NCBI RefSeq assembly: GCF_024256385.1 | Contig: NZ_JAMLFW010000002.1 | Coordinates: 124,001-188,000, forward strand | Direction of reading: 5' to 3' | DNA length: 64,000 nt | Origin: Anatilimnocola floriformis | Lineage (GTDB): Bacteria; Planctomycetota; Planctomycetia; Pirellulales; Pirellulaceae | Shown here: in pieces, positions 51,459 to 60,653 of the stretch | How the letters are laid out: every line of letters begins with the position of its first letter | Numbering within the stretch: position 1 is the stretch's first letter | Notes under the pieces: generated by a model | Seen by the model: only the letters and a program-made list of their open reading frames with translations | The model's database searches: none | Told to the model about the DNA's origin: nothing | Translations under genes and position numbers: made by a program

Positions 51459-53882
51459 TTACTCAATCTGATACGCCTGCCCTCGCAGCGTGATGAGGAG
51501 CTCTTCCCCTTCGCGCTGATTGGCGAGCACCGCGTTTTCATCAGCCGTGTTGGCCTTCACCAGCGTGAAGTAGTCATCGCTGAAGCGTTTGACCTTCTTG
51601 ATCTTGGCTTGATCCTTTTCCGGATCGATCGTTTGAGCATTCGCGGCGATCCACAACTTGCCGCGGCGATACACCGTTTGGCTGCCGATGTTTTGCACCG
51701 CATCGGCGGCGATTTCTCGATCGCTGTCGATGTCGCGATACTTGTTCACGCCCGGCGTGGGAGCACCGCCACCAGCCAAGCCGTATCCGCCGGCAGATGA
51801 ACGGGGAGCCGCACCAACTGCCGCAGGTCCACCGGCTGGTTGTGCGCTCGGCGGCAGCGGGGCCGATTCGGCCTGTGCTCCGCGATACTCACGCACGCTG
51901 TTGGCGGCGAGATCTGCCGTTTGCAACTGCTTCTTTTCGGCCCGTTGCGAGACACCTGCCTTGCCTTCGGCTTCACGCAGGCGATCGACAGCGCGGCCCG
52001 CTTGTTCAAAGTGAGTTCGCGTATCGGCGAGCTGACCAGGCCGAGCCAGATCATCGGCGAGGAAAGATGTATACGGCGTGAGGATGCCGTGCTTTGTGGC
52101 CAGACCGACGAGTTCTTTCACCAGCTCGTCGTTCTTTCCTTTGAGATCGATCTCGTCGATGATCTCGCCGACGCGCCGCAGGGCCCAGAGCTTTTCGACG
52201 AACGCATACGTTTGATCGCCGCTCTTTTCGACGAGCGTGGCAGGGAAGTCGTACTTCTTTTCGTCGCTGCCGACCTTGCCGGTGATGCTCACCTTGGCAT
52301 TGCCGGGCTTCTTATAACGGCCGACCATCACCAGCTGTTCGCCAGCGAAGAGGTCGTACACTTCCTTGGGATAAACGCGATTGACCGACGGTCCCGATTC
52401 GGTCGTGGCTGCATCGACTTCCACTTTCACGACCACGTTGTTCATGATCGGCGAGCTCATCTTGGCATACAGTCGGCCGACGCTGGTTTCGATGTTCTCA
52501 TCGGGCCGCACGTATTCGCTTTGGCCGAAGTTCTCGCGGCCCAGGCGATCGAGCAGCCGGCTGTTCACGTCGTAGCCCACGCCGAAGTTGATGATCCGGG
52601 CGCGAATGTTGTTATTCGCCTTGGCATTCGCGGCGATCTTCCCTTCGTTCGTCTCGCCCGCGGTCGGCAGACCATCGGTGAGGAACAGAATGTAGTTCGG
52701 CCGCTTGTCGTCCTTGATCATCCCGAGCGCGGTGGTCATCGCGCCGTCGATATTCGTGCTGCCGCCAGCGTACAAACCTTCGACATAACCGAAGGCTTGT
52801 TTCTTGGTCTCGTCGTCAAACTTCTGCAGCTCTGGCTTGAACGATTCCACCGCGCTGTCGTAGGCGATGATGTTGAAGGTGTCTCCCTTGTTCAAGTTGT
52901 TCAGCACAAACTTGATGGCTTCCTTGGCTTGTTCGATCTTTTTGCCGCTCATGCTTCCGGATCGATCAGCGACCACGATCACCGTTTTCGCAGGGCGTTC
53001 GGTGTTCTCGGTCTTGATCTCGGGGCTGGCCAGCATCAGGAAAAAGCCCTCGTCACCTTCGGGACGATAGCTGATCAGGCTCGCGCCGAGTTTGCCGTCG
53101 ATCGTGTTGAAGAAGAGGCGGAAGTCGGTGGCGGGAATTGTGTTGGTGGCTTCGTACTTCACCACGGCGTGAGTACTGTCGGGACGCTTCACTTCGATCG
53201 GATACGTCGGGCTGAAGACGCTCTTGATTTCGACATTCGATTCGATCGCAACATTGACCGAGACCTTCTCAATGGCCTGGCTGGTGTACTTGGCAGTGGC
53301 GAGCGGAATGAGGAAGTCGGTCAGCTGATGATCTTTGCGCAATAGCTGGCTGAACTTCAGCGACACCTTTCGTTCGGCGCCGGCGGGCACAGGAAAGACG
53401 CTCGTCTGAAACATGCCGGTGCCGACCCATTCGAGCAGGGCGGGATCTTGATTGCGGCGGACATAGCCCTCGTAAATCTCGCGGGCCTTTTTCGCTTCGA
53501 GCAGCTTGGCTTCAAATTCCTTGCCGTCGACCATGAAGGTCATGCGGTCGATGGCCCCTTCGTAGGGAATCGGGAAGACGAACTGCACCTGAGCCTGTTG
53601 GCTGCCGGTGTTCACAAAGGTCTGCTCGACCTGCACCTGGGCGATCTGGTCAGTGATCTTGGCGTTGTAGGCCAGCGACTTCACCTTGTACGAAACGGGC
53701 GGAGTCGGCGCGGGGCGCGAGATCGGCGGATGAGGCCAAGGTCGCGGCAGCGGCACTGGCTGGGGATGGTCAATAATGACCAACACCCCCTGGGCGAACG
53801 CAGCCGGCTGAACCGACGCCGCATAGGCCACGATCACCGCGAAAGAGCACAACCAAGACGCAACCTGCAGCACCCGTTTCAT
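51459..53882 (-). CDS. Exported VIT/VWA-domain protein (inter-alpha-trypsin-inhibitor-like)
   Basis: From the ATG at 53882 the product is 807 residues with signal peptide LQVASWLCSFAVIVAYAASV. It has a VIT domain (about residues 65-190; KSLAYNAKITDQIAQVQVEQ, YVRRNQDPALLEWVG) and then a von Willebrand A domain (about 290-460) with an intact MIDAS start, VVADRSGSMSG (D-x-S-x-S), and a later NYILFLTDGLPTAGETNEG. A long unstructured P/G/A-rich segment near 660-720 is followed by a final globular end. Such proteins bind other proteins or matrix in a metal-dependent way. The frame continues 55 codons upstream, but those codons lack signal-like sequence. Confidence 0.88.
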   Translation of the reverse strand: MKRVLQVASWLCSFAVIVAYAASVQPAAFAQGVLVIIDHPQPVPLPRPWPHPPISRPAPTPPVSYKVKSLAYNAKITDQIAQVQVEQTFVNTGSQQAQVQFVFPIPYEGAIDRMTFMVDGKEFEAKLLEAKKAREIYEGYVRRNQDPALLEWVGTGMFQTSVFPVPAGAERKVSLKFSQLLRKDHQLTDFLIPLATAKYTSQAIEKVSVNVAIESNVEIKSVFSPTYPIEVKRPDSTHAVVKYEATNTIPATDFRLFFNTIDGKLGASLISYRPEGDEGFFLMLASPEIKTENTERPAKTVIVVADRSGSMSGKKIEQAKEAIKFVLNNLNKGDTFNIIAYDSAVESFKPELQKFDDETKKQAFGYVEGLYAGGSTNIDGAMTTALGMIKDDKRPNYILFLTDGLPTAGETNEGKIAANAKANNNIRARIINFGVGYDVNSRLLDRLGRENFGQSEYVRPDENIETSVGRLYAKMSSPIMNNVVVKVEVDAATTESGPSVNRVYPKEVYDLFAGEQLVMVGRYKKPGNAKVSITGKVGSDEKKYDFPATLVEKSGDQTYAFVEKLWALRRVGEIIDEIDLKGKNDELVKELVGLATKHGILTPYTSFLADDLARPGQLADTRTHFEQAGRAVDRLREAEGKAGVSQRAEKKQLQTADLAANSVREYRGAQAESAPLPPSAQPAGGPAAVGAAPRSSAGGYGLAGGGAPTPGVNKYRDIDSDREIAADAVQNIGSQTVYRRGKLWIAANAQTIDPEKDQAKIKKVKRFSDDYFTLVKANTADENAVLANQREGEELLITLRGQAYQIE

Positions 53883-54099
53883 ATCCTGCTCCCTATCCGC
53901 AAACCCCACCCGCCCAAGACGATCCGCTTCGGCGAGGTTTCCCTGTAGGTATGACGAATGACCCTGCCAGTCAGTTTCACGCATTCGGCGGCAGGAACAA
54001 GCCGTTGTGACCCGCTTGTTACGGTGTGAATTTGGGCAGGTTGGCAACGCCTCGGCGGCTCGCTGCTTTTACAACAGTGGTGGCGAATTTTAAAATGGC

Positions 54100-54260
54100 G
54101 CAAGACCTTACATCAAAAGACCTTGTGCTAAATTTACTCCGAAATACAACAACAGTTCGCTTTTTGCCCTCAATTCGTCGCAACCATCTGAAATAAAACG
54201 GCTTGTGAAAAATACTGTCGTCAATTCCAACAACAGATCACAACAGCGAGGGACAACAAC
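54100..54260. other. AT-rich, CAACA-repeat non-coding region
   Basis: In the gap between the VIT/VWA gene and the porin gene, short AACAACAG/CAACAAC pieces recur irregularly (for example near 54149, 54230 and 54254) in an AT-rich setting. No open frame with protein character is seen. It could be a promoter region for either gene or a low-complexity expansion; no precise signal is assigned. Confidence 0.4.
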
Positions 54261-54266
54261 TCCGAA

Positions 54267-54357
54267 GTAGGACGAACCATTGGTTCGTCCAAGAGCTGCG
54301 AAGGTAGAAAACCTGGCGCTGTACCCGCCTCATGGACGGACCAATGGTCCGACCTAC
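54267..54357. repeat. Inverted-repeat pair of the GGACCATTGGTCC family
   Basis: The units 54267-54290 (GTAGGACGAACCATTGGTTC...) and 54334-54357 are inverted copies matching at 21 of 24 positions. Each has the internal palindrome GGACCAATGGTCC or its AACCATTGGTT variant. A third, single copy lies at 60681-60704, inside the 3' end of a kinase gene. The pair is about 240 bases upstream of the porin start. Confidence 0.8.
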
Positions 54358-54599
54358 GAAAGACAAGCCTCTCACGCCTCGCCGCCTCAATGCCTGGCAA
54401 GATTTTCTAATTATGACGATTCTGCCACGTCGATGAACCTTGCAGGTGGTAGCGATCGTTCTCGCTAGCCAAAGTCTGCGGCCGTCGGCTCAGACCGGCC
54501 TGCCTACCCGCAGCCCCAGAGAAACCAGACGGAATCAATTTCGCGTCGCCGACGGGAAACACCCGAGGCAACCGACCGCGATCATCACGGAGCGGATCG

Positions 54600-56201
54600 A
54601 TGACACGGATCGTTCGTTGCCGGGCCAGTTTTCTGGTCCTCTTCACAACACTACTCACCTGCGCGCTCGCGCCTGGAGTGAGTCTAGCGCAAGGACAGTA
54701 CGGCCCATCGCCGGGCCTGTATGCGCCGCCGGGAGCCTATGGTCCGCACCCGACCTACGGTCCGCCAGGCTACGCGCCGCCACCGAGTTATGCGCCGCAA
54801 CAACCCGGCTATGCAGCGCAACCAGCTGCCTATCCGCAACAACAGCAGCCGCAGCAAACCGAAATCGAAGCCATTTTTCAACGGCTGCAACAGCAAGACA
54901 ACGAGATCGAGCGCTTGCGGTCGCAGATGCAAAGCAATCAACCGTCAGCCGAAAATCCCGACGCTTCGCACGTCGAGCAAGCCAACTTGCTGCAATCGGG
55001 CACGCCCAATCCAAAGAAAGAAGAAAAGAAGGACGCCGGCTGGAAAGACATGTCGACCGACAAGTGGACCGTCAAGCTCGGCGGCCACGTGCAGCTCGAC
55101 TACATCAACTGGGCCGATGCCAGTCCGCAAATCGTTGGCGACGACAACTACTTCAGCTATCGCCGTCTCCGCCTTGTCGCCGACGGCAGCGGCTATGGCC
55201 AGTTCGATTTTCGCTTGCAGATGTCGCTCGAGCCAGGATCGGGTTCCGATACCAATCCGTTGGCTTCGCCCGACGTCAAAGACGCTTACTTCTCGATGAA
55301 CGACATTCCCTGGCTGGGCCGGGCGCGCATCGGTAACTTCTTCGTGCCGTTTGGTCTCGAGCAGGTGACGAACGATACGAACAACATGTTCAACGAGCGT
55401 TCGATTCCGACGCAAGGCATTTTTACTGCCGACCGCGAAGTTGGTTTTGCGTTCTACAACTGCAACGAAGCCCAGAACGTGACCTGGACCTGGGGCATGT
55501 TCTTTGACGACATCAGCGATACCGTCAAGAGTCGCCTCGACGACAACCAAGGCTATCGCCTGAGTGGCCGTCTCACCTGGCTGCCGTACTACGACGAGCC
55601 GTCGAACGGTCGTTACTTGGTCCACACCGGCATCGGCGGTTTGCACACCGACGACTACGACGATATCGCTCGCTTCCGCGCTCGGCCGCAAATCCAGCGT
55701 GGCCCGTTTCTGATCGACAGCGGCAACATCGGCGCCGACACCTACGACATCGGCAACGTCGAAGGAGCCGTAGTGTGGGGACCGGTGACGGTGCAAGGCG
55801 AAGCATATGTTTGCAATATCAACCGCAACGTCGGCGGCCCTGTGACGATCGGCGGTGCTTACACGCACATGAGCTACTTCGTCACCGGCGAAAACCGCAT
55901 CTTCGAACGCTTCGGCCAACACGGCCCGCAGTTCGGCCGCAACCAACCCATCACCAACTTCTTTGCGGTGCCCGGTTGCTACGGCTCGGGTGCTCTCGAG
56001 CTCAAAGCCCGCTGGTCCTATCTCGATCTCACGCCGCTCGATCGCGGCGAATACAACGACTTCACGTTCGGCTTTAACTGGTATCTGACCGACCGCACCC
56101 GCGTCATGTTCGACTGGATTCATCCCTTCACGACGGCCGACGCCGTCTTCGGCACGGCGAACGCCGACATCATCGCCATGCGTTTTGACTTCAACTGGTA
56201 A
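54600..56201 (+). CDS. Phosphate-selective porin (OprO/OprP)-like outer membrane protein
   Basis: The 533-residue protein has a signal peptide (ASFLVLFTTLLTCALAPG), a G/P/Y/Q-rich linker (about residues 32-85), a coiled coil (QTEIEAIFQRLQQQDNEIER), and a porin beta barrel with alternating strands such as WTVKLGGHVQLDYINWADA, FDFRLQMSLEPG and GRARIGNFFVPFGLEQ. It ends with an aromatic residue (MRFDFNW), the usual outer-membrane-protein signature. This suggests a Gram-negative-type outer membrane. The substrate is not assigned beyond the Porin_O_P family resemblance. Seventy-four bases later follows a cysteine-rich secreted protein. Confidence 0.87.
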   Translation: MTRIVRCRASFLVLFTTLLTCALAPGVSLAQGQYGPSPGLYAPPGAYGPHPTYGPPGYAPPPSYAPQQPGYAAQPAAYPQQQQPQQTEIEAIFQRLQQQDNEIERLRSQMQSNQPSAENPDASHVEQANLLQSGTPNPKKEEKKDAGWKDMSTDKWTVKLGGHVQLDYINWADASPQIVGDDNYFSYRRLRLVADGSGYGQFDFRLQMSLEPGSGSDTNPLASPDVKDAYFSMNDIPWLGRARIGNFFVPFGLEQVTNDTNNMFNERSIPTQGIFTADREVGFAFYNCNEAQNVTWTWGMFFDDISDTVKSRLDDNQGYRLSGRLTWLPYYDEPSNGRYLVHTGIGGLHTDDYDDIARFRARPQIQRGPFLIDSGNIGADTYDIGNVEGAVVWGPVTVQGEAYVCNINRNVGGPVTIGGAYTHMSYFVTGENRIFERFGQHGPQFGRNQPITNFFAVPGCYGSGALELKARWSYLDLTPLDRGEYNDFTFGFNWYLTDRTRVMFDWIHPFTTADAVFGTANADIIAMRFDFNW

Positions 56202-56275
56202 TTCATGCGTGCTTCGAAAGGCGAACCCGCATTCGCACTTTCCGAGCCACACAAACCCGACTCAGGAACCGACCC

Positions 56276-56974
56276 ATGTTGTCTCGATTCTCCTTGGCCG
56301 CTCTGGCGGTGTTAGCCGTCGTGGCTGCCCACTCGTCAACCGTCTTTGGTTGCGATCACTGTGGCTGTGTCGACGCCTGTCAGAAGACTTGCCGTCTCGT
56401 TTGCGAAACCAAGAAGGTGGAAATCACCTGCTGGGGCTGCAAGTGCGAAGACTTCTGCGTGCCTGGACCGAGCAAGCTCTGCTCGCAACACTGCGAGATG
56501 GTTTGCGAAGAGTGCGACAAGACTCCCGATGCCAAGGGCGTTTGCTATCAGCCGCACAAGTTCGTCTGGAACGAATGGATTCCCGGCTGCTGCGCCAAGA
56601 TTCACACGCGCAAAAAGCTGATGAAGAAAACCATCACAAAGACCATCCCCAGCTACAAATGGGTCGTCGAAAACCTTTGCCCCAACTGCCAGGCCCACGC
56701 GCAATCGGTCGCGGTACCACCTGGCACCGAACTGCCGCAGCTGCCGGTCGTCGCTGCCATGACCGTCAAACCGGTCGGCACGTTGCCGCCGAGCGCGATC
56801 GCACAAGTTTCGGCCGAGCTCGAAGAAGACGAGCTCTACAGTGTGCAACCCGCCGCCATGCACGCCGCGCCGCCGCTTCCGACGCCCCGCGCTGTTCCCG
56901 CGCCTGTTCCGGTTGCCGCACCACCAGCGCCCAAGAGCTGGAGCGATTCGGTCCGCGGTCTGTGGCTGCGGTAG
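56276..56974 (+). CDS. Secreted cysteine-rich protein, function unknown
   Basis: The 232-residue protein has a signal peptide (FSLAALAVLAVVAAHSSTVF) and 19 cysteines packed in the N-terminal 150 residues, with clusters GCDHCGCVDAC, TCRLVC, CWGCKCEDFC, CSQHCEMVCEEC and a late LCPNC. A basic stretch (IHTRKKLMKKTITKTI) lies between the cysteine region and a P/A-rich tail. It looks built for disulfide cross-linking or metal binding at the cell surface. Planctomycete walls contain cysteine-rich proteins, which fits, but this family has no known role. Its place right behind the porin gene is notable. Confidence 0.72.
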   Translation: MLSRFSLAALAVLAVVAAHSSTVFGCDHCGCVDACQKTCRLVCETKKVEITCWGCKCEDFCVPGPSKLCSQHCEMVCEECDKTPDAKGVCYQPHKFVWNEWIPGCCAKIHTRKKLMKKTITKTIPSYKWVVENLCPNCQAHAQSVAVPPGTELPQLPVVAAMTVKPVGTLPPSAIAQVSAELEEDELYSVQPAAMHAAPPLPTPRAVPAPVPVAAPPAPKSWSDSVRGLWLR

Positions 56975-57460
56975 CTGACGATCTGTCGCTGCCGATGAAA
57001 TCGGTGCGCGATGATGGATTGTTGTGATCACTGCGGATGGACCTATGACAACCTGTGTCGTCCGTCCGCGAATCGGCGAGCTATTTCTTTAGCAACATAG
57101 CTCGTTCGGCGTAGTCGCTTATAAAACATGTGAGCGAATCTTTGATTGCCTCCCACTCTCAGGGAGCTGCCGCCATCGCAAATTTCGCGGCAATCGCACG
57201 GCGATTCAATCAAAAAAACTTCATCCGTTCATGTGTGAGATGGATCTTGCCTGCGCATGACAAACAATGTCATGACCCTGATGGACTAATAAGTTTTCCA
57301 ATAAATAAATATTATAAGAATACCGCCCTCTGCTAATTGATTTTTGCGCGCGCGACTCGCTAGATTGCTCCCCGCTGCTGCCACAACTCTCCTGCCATCG
57401 GCGCTCCTCTGGTTCGGCACGCCGATGCTTTTCTCCTTGGCAGCCTAAAGGACTCAGGCC
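56975..57460. other. Non-coding spacer with an AT-rich likely promoter
   Basis: No coding frame looks real. A perfect CATGACA-AACAA-TGTCATG inverted repeat (57256-57274), a possible operator, precedes an AT-rich stretch around 57293-57331 (AATAAATAAATATTATAAG) that is the most likely promoter region of the subtilisin-like gene. Confidence 0.4.
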
Positions 57461-60400
57461 ATGAAGCGCGCCTCTTTCGGTAATGAATCCGGTCGTCGCC
57501 CCCAACTCAATCGGCCTCACCCGAGCCGCAACCGCCGATTGTTCCTCGAACAACTCGAAGGTCGCGAGTTGATGGCAGTCGACTCGGTGCAGGTGCTCAA
57601 CCCCCAGCCACTCGAGCGGATTTTTGCTACCGACACGCCCGCGCTGAATGCGGGAGCAGCGGAGAATTTCCCGACGAATCCGGTGTTGCTGGGTGGCGGC
57701 AGTCAGTTCGTTGCCCGCCCCTTTACGGCGCCTGCGGCGTATCAATCGACTCGGCTCAATCGAGATCTCGCGCAGATCGGCTACGACTTTGATCAATCTC
57801 GACTGCTGGGGAGCGCGGGCAAGTTTACTCCGCACCTGTCGAACCTGAGTGTTCGCGGCGACCAAATCCTGATCGAAGCCAACACGACTGGTTCGGTTTC
57901 GGTGCTGGCAAGCGATTTGAAGACGCTCGGGTCGGAAGGGCTGACCATCGCGGGTTCGAGTATCTCGGCCTGGTTGCCAATGAACCGCATCCGCGATTTG
58001 GCAGGACTATCCAGTTTGGCCTACGCCCAGGCAGCTCCGCTGGCGTATGGCTCGCACATCGGCGCCGCCAACACGCAGGGCGATATGTCGATCTACACCG
58101 ACGCGCTCCGGACCCAATTGGGTTTTGATGGCACGGGAGTCGTCGTGGGTGTCATATCGGACAGCTACAACCGGAAGGGCGGAGCCATTCAAGCTCCCAA
58201 CGATGTGACCTCCGGCGATCTGCCCGGCACGACGAATCCTTATGGCAATACCACTCCCGTCAGTCTGCTGGATGACACCTACGTCGGCTCGGATGAAGGC
58301 CGAGCCATGCTGCAGATCATTCACGATATCGCCCCCAAGGCGACGCTGAAATTTCACACGGGTTTTCCCACCAAAGCCAAGATGGTCGAAGCCATTCAGG
58401 ATCTAAAGGATGCCGGCGCGACGATCATTGTCGATGACTTGATTTTCTACGACGAACCGATGTTCCAAGACGGTGCGATCGCTCAGAAGGTCGATGAAGT
58501 GGTCGCGGCCGGTGTCACTTACATTTCCGCCGCGGGAAATGCAGCCAAGCAGTCCTACGAAAGCACCGGCTTTGATGTCTCGGGAGTGCAACGCAACTAC
58601 GGCCGCGGCAACATGGATTTGCTGGACTTCAACTTCGGCCTAGGCGTGGATGCCTTCCAGCAGATTACGATCCCAGCGAATCAAGAAGTGCGAATCACGC
58701 TGCAATGGCAAGAGCCGTATAAGTCGGAAGCGCCCACAAGCCTCGGCGCACAGCAGGATCTTGATCTGTTGGTCTACAACGCCGCCGGGACGATTCCACT
58801 TTACAGCAGCACCAACAATAACTACGCCGGCGACCCGTTTGAGTTCATCTATATCGACAATCGAGGGTCGGCTGCCTTCAATGCCAATCTCGTGATCGCC
58901 CGCGCCACGACGTTCTACGGCGCGATGACCATCAAGTACGTCATCGACAATCCCTACGTCACCATTACCGACTATCCATCCAATGCAGGGACGGCATTCG
59001 GTCACACCAATGCCGCGGGAGCGATCTCCGTCGGGGCTTCCACGCGCGACTCCACTCCCGCGAGTACGCCGCCGACACTGGAGTTCTATTCATCACGAGG
59101 CTACGTGCCGATTTACTTCGATAAGTTTGGCGTAGCATTGCCGGCGCCGGTCTATCGCAACACCCCAGACATTGTGGCCCCGAGCAACGTCGACAATACA
59201 TTCTTCGGCACCGATGATCCGATGGATTTGGGATCGAAGCCGAATTTCACCGGCACCTCCGCAGCAGCGCCTCACATTGCCGGTCTGGTGGCGCTCATGA
59301 AGCAATCGAACCCAAATCTGAGTCCCGCGCAGGTGCTCTCGCTCCTCGAGCAAACTGCCAAGGACATGCAGTCGGATGGTGTTTACGACTACAACACCGG
59401 CTGGGGGTTGGCCAACGGTTTGGAAGCTGGATATGCAGCCGGTCAGCCGAGCCCGCCAGACCTGATCGCGGCCAAAGACGACGGCATGTCGTCGACCGAC
59501 AATGTTACGTCCTTTACGAACCTGACACTCACCGGCACCGCCCGCGCCGGGAGCTTTGTGGGGCTGTTCAATAACGGAGTGCTCATCCAAACCCAGCAGC
59601 TCGGGGCAGGCGTGACGAGTTACACCTTCAATCCGCCCACCACGAATACTGTCGACACTATGCTCTATTCGGTCGCCATCAAACGGCTGTCGACGAGCCC
59701 GGCCTGGTCGATACGCTCAACCGTTTGCGACGTGTATGTCGATCCCATGGCGTCATTCGTGCCGACGATCACTCCCGATCTAGACGCTGCAAGCGATACG
59801 GGCGTCTACAACTGGGATAACGCCACGACCGACACGACACCCACCTTCACGGGAAATGTCGATCCGATTGCTGCCGGTTCGAAGATCACGCTCTTTATCG
59901 ATGGCATTCCGCGGGCGATTCAGCAACTCTCACCTGGAGTAACGGCTTACAGCCTGACTCCGGGAATGCCGACCGACGGCTATCACACGGTGACGATGAA
60001 GATGCAGCGCAACAGCAGTCCGGTCCCGACCAACTACTACTCCACGCCGTCGATGAAGTTCTTCACCGATCGAGGCGCAGCGCCGGTTGCCACCATAACC
60101 GCCGTGACACCCGACCCGCGGAATGCGATGGTCTCGTCGATCGCGGTTACCTTCAGTCGGCCAGTCGCCTTCTTTGATCTGGCCGATCTGACGCTGACAA
60201 TGAATGGCGGCTCGAATCGGTTTGGTTTTGGCACGTCGGCTGCGACGATTTCGAATCCGTCCTCCGACAACCGCACGTTCATCGTGGAGAAACTCAACAA
60301 CTTGACGATGGCAGCCGGCAACTACAACCTGTCGTTTGCCGTCTCGCCCAGCGTGGTGAGTTCGGGCGGCATGGTCTCGGTAGTAGGAGCAACCGAAACG

Positions 60401-60643
60401 TGGACGCAAGGAAGTGCGACCTATCAGAACTCTGGCCGATATGCGGACGTGAACAACGACGGCTACGTGAACAACACGGACAAGACGATCGTTGACGACA
60501 TGATCTTTATCTACGGAGCGCACACGTTGCCGTGGACCTATCCATATACCTATCTCGATGTCGATGGGGACGGCTCATTTACTTCGGCCGATCGGGATGC
60601 GGTGACTTACTTTGTGGCAAACTTCTCAGCGGGTCCGTACTAA
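57461..60643 (+). CDS. Subtilisin-like (S8-fold) secreted protein with Ig-like repeats and dockerin
   Basis: The 1060-residue protein has an N-terminal RRLFLEQLEGRELMA motif (about 25-39), a planctomycete-type sorting signal. The S8-like catalytic domain spans about 205-660: Asp234 (VGVISDSYN), the oxyanion Asn360 (SAAGNAA), and Ser600 (GTSAAAPHIAGL). At the subtilisin His position the text reads GSDEGRAMLQIIHDIAP, so Glu279 replaces the catalytic histidine. Ig-like segments (about 690-960; TLTGTARAGSFVGLFNNG, FTGNVDPIAAGSKITLFIDG) follow. The C-terminus is a dockerin with two calcium loops, DVNNDGYVNNTDKTIVDDM and DVDGDGSFTSADRDAV. It is probably anchored or assembled at the cell surface; protease activity is uncertain. 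Confidence 0.88.
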   Translation: MKRASFGNESGRRPQLNRPHPSRNRRLFLEQLEGRELMAVDSVQVLNPQPLERIFATDTPALNAGAAENFPTNPVLLGGGSQFVARPFTAPAAYQSTRLNRDLAQIGYDFDQSRLLGSAGKFTPHLSNLSVRGDQILIEANTTGSVSVLASDLKTLGSEGLTIAGSSISAWLPMNRIRDLAGLSSLAYAQAAPLAYGSHIGAANTQGDMSIYTDALRTQLGFDGTGVVVGVISDSYNRKGGAIQAPNDVTSGDLPGTTNPYGNTTPVSLLDDTYVGSDEGRAMLQIIHDIAPKATLKFHTGFPTKAKMVEAIQDLKDAGATIIVDDLIFYDEPMFQDGAIAQKVDEVVAAGVTYISAAGNAAKQSYESTGFDVSGVQRNYGRGNMDLLDFNFGLGVDAFQQITIPANQEVRITLQWQEPYKSEAPTSLGAQQDLDLLVYNAAGTIPLYSSTNNNYAGDPFEFIYIDNRGSAAFNANLVIARATTFYGAMTIKYVIDNPYVTITDYPSNAGTAFGHTNAAGAISVGASTRDSTPASTPPTLEFYSSRGYVPIYFDKFGVALPAPVYRNTPDIVAPSNVDNTFFGTDDPMDLGSKPNFTGTSAAAPHIAGLVALMKQSNPNLSPAQVLSLLEQTAKDMQSDGVYDYNTGWGLANGLEAGYAAGQPSPPDLIAAKDDGMSSTDNVTSFTNLTLTGTARAGSFVGLFNNGVLIQTQQLGAGVTSYTFNPPTTNTVDTMLYSVAIKRLSTSPAWSIRSTVCDVYVDPMASFVPTITPDLDAASDTGVYNWDNATTDTTPTFTGNVDPIAAGSKITLFIDGIPRAIQQLSPGVTAYSLTPGMPTDGYHTVTMKMQRNSSPVPTNYYSTPSMKFFTDRGAAPVATITAVTPDPRNAMVSSIAVTFSRPVAFFDLADLTLTMNGGSNRFGFGTSAATISNPSSDNRTFIVEKLNNLTMAAGNYNLSFAVSPSVVSSGGMVSVVGATETWTQGSATYQNSGRYADVNNDGYVNNTDKTIVDDMIFIYGAHTLPWTYPYTYLDVDGDGSFTSADRDAVTYFVANFSAGPY

Positions 60644-60653
60644 GAGGGCCGTA

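Noticed and set aside
51840-53345. 501-codon frame on the + strand
   Set aside because: Shadow of the VIT/VWA gene, whose MIDAS motif is intact on the - strand.
54100-54260. CAACA-rich stretch considered as a CRISPR array
   Set aside because: The repeats are 5-8 bases, irregular, and without equal spacers.
54440-55336. 298-codon frame on the + strand crossing into the porin gene
   Set aside because: Arginine-rich, no start signal, and in a different frame from the porin, whose signal peptide and barrel are clear.
57130-57336. 68-codon frame in the spacer before the subtilisin-like gene
   Set aside because: Low-quality composition, no ribosome site and it covers the likely promoter.
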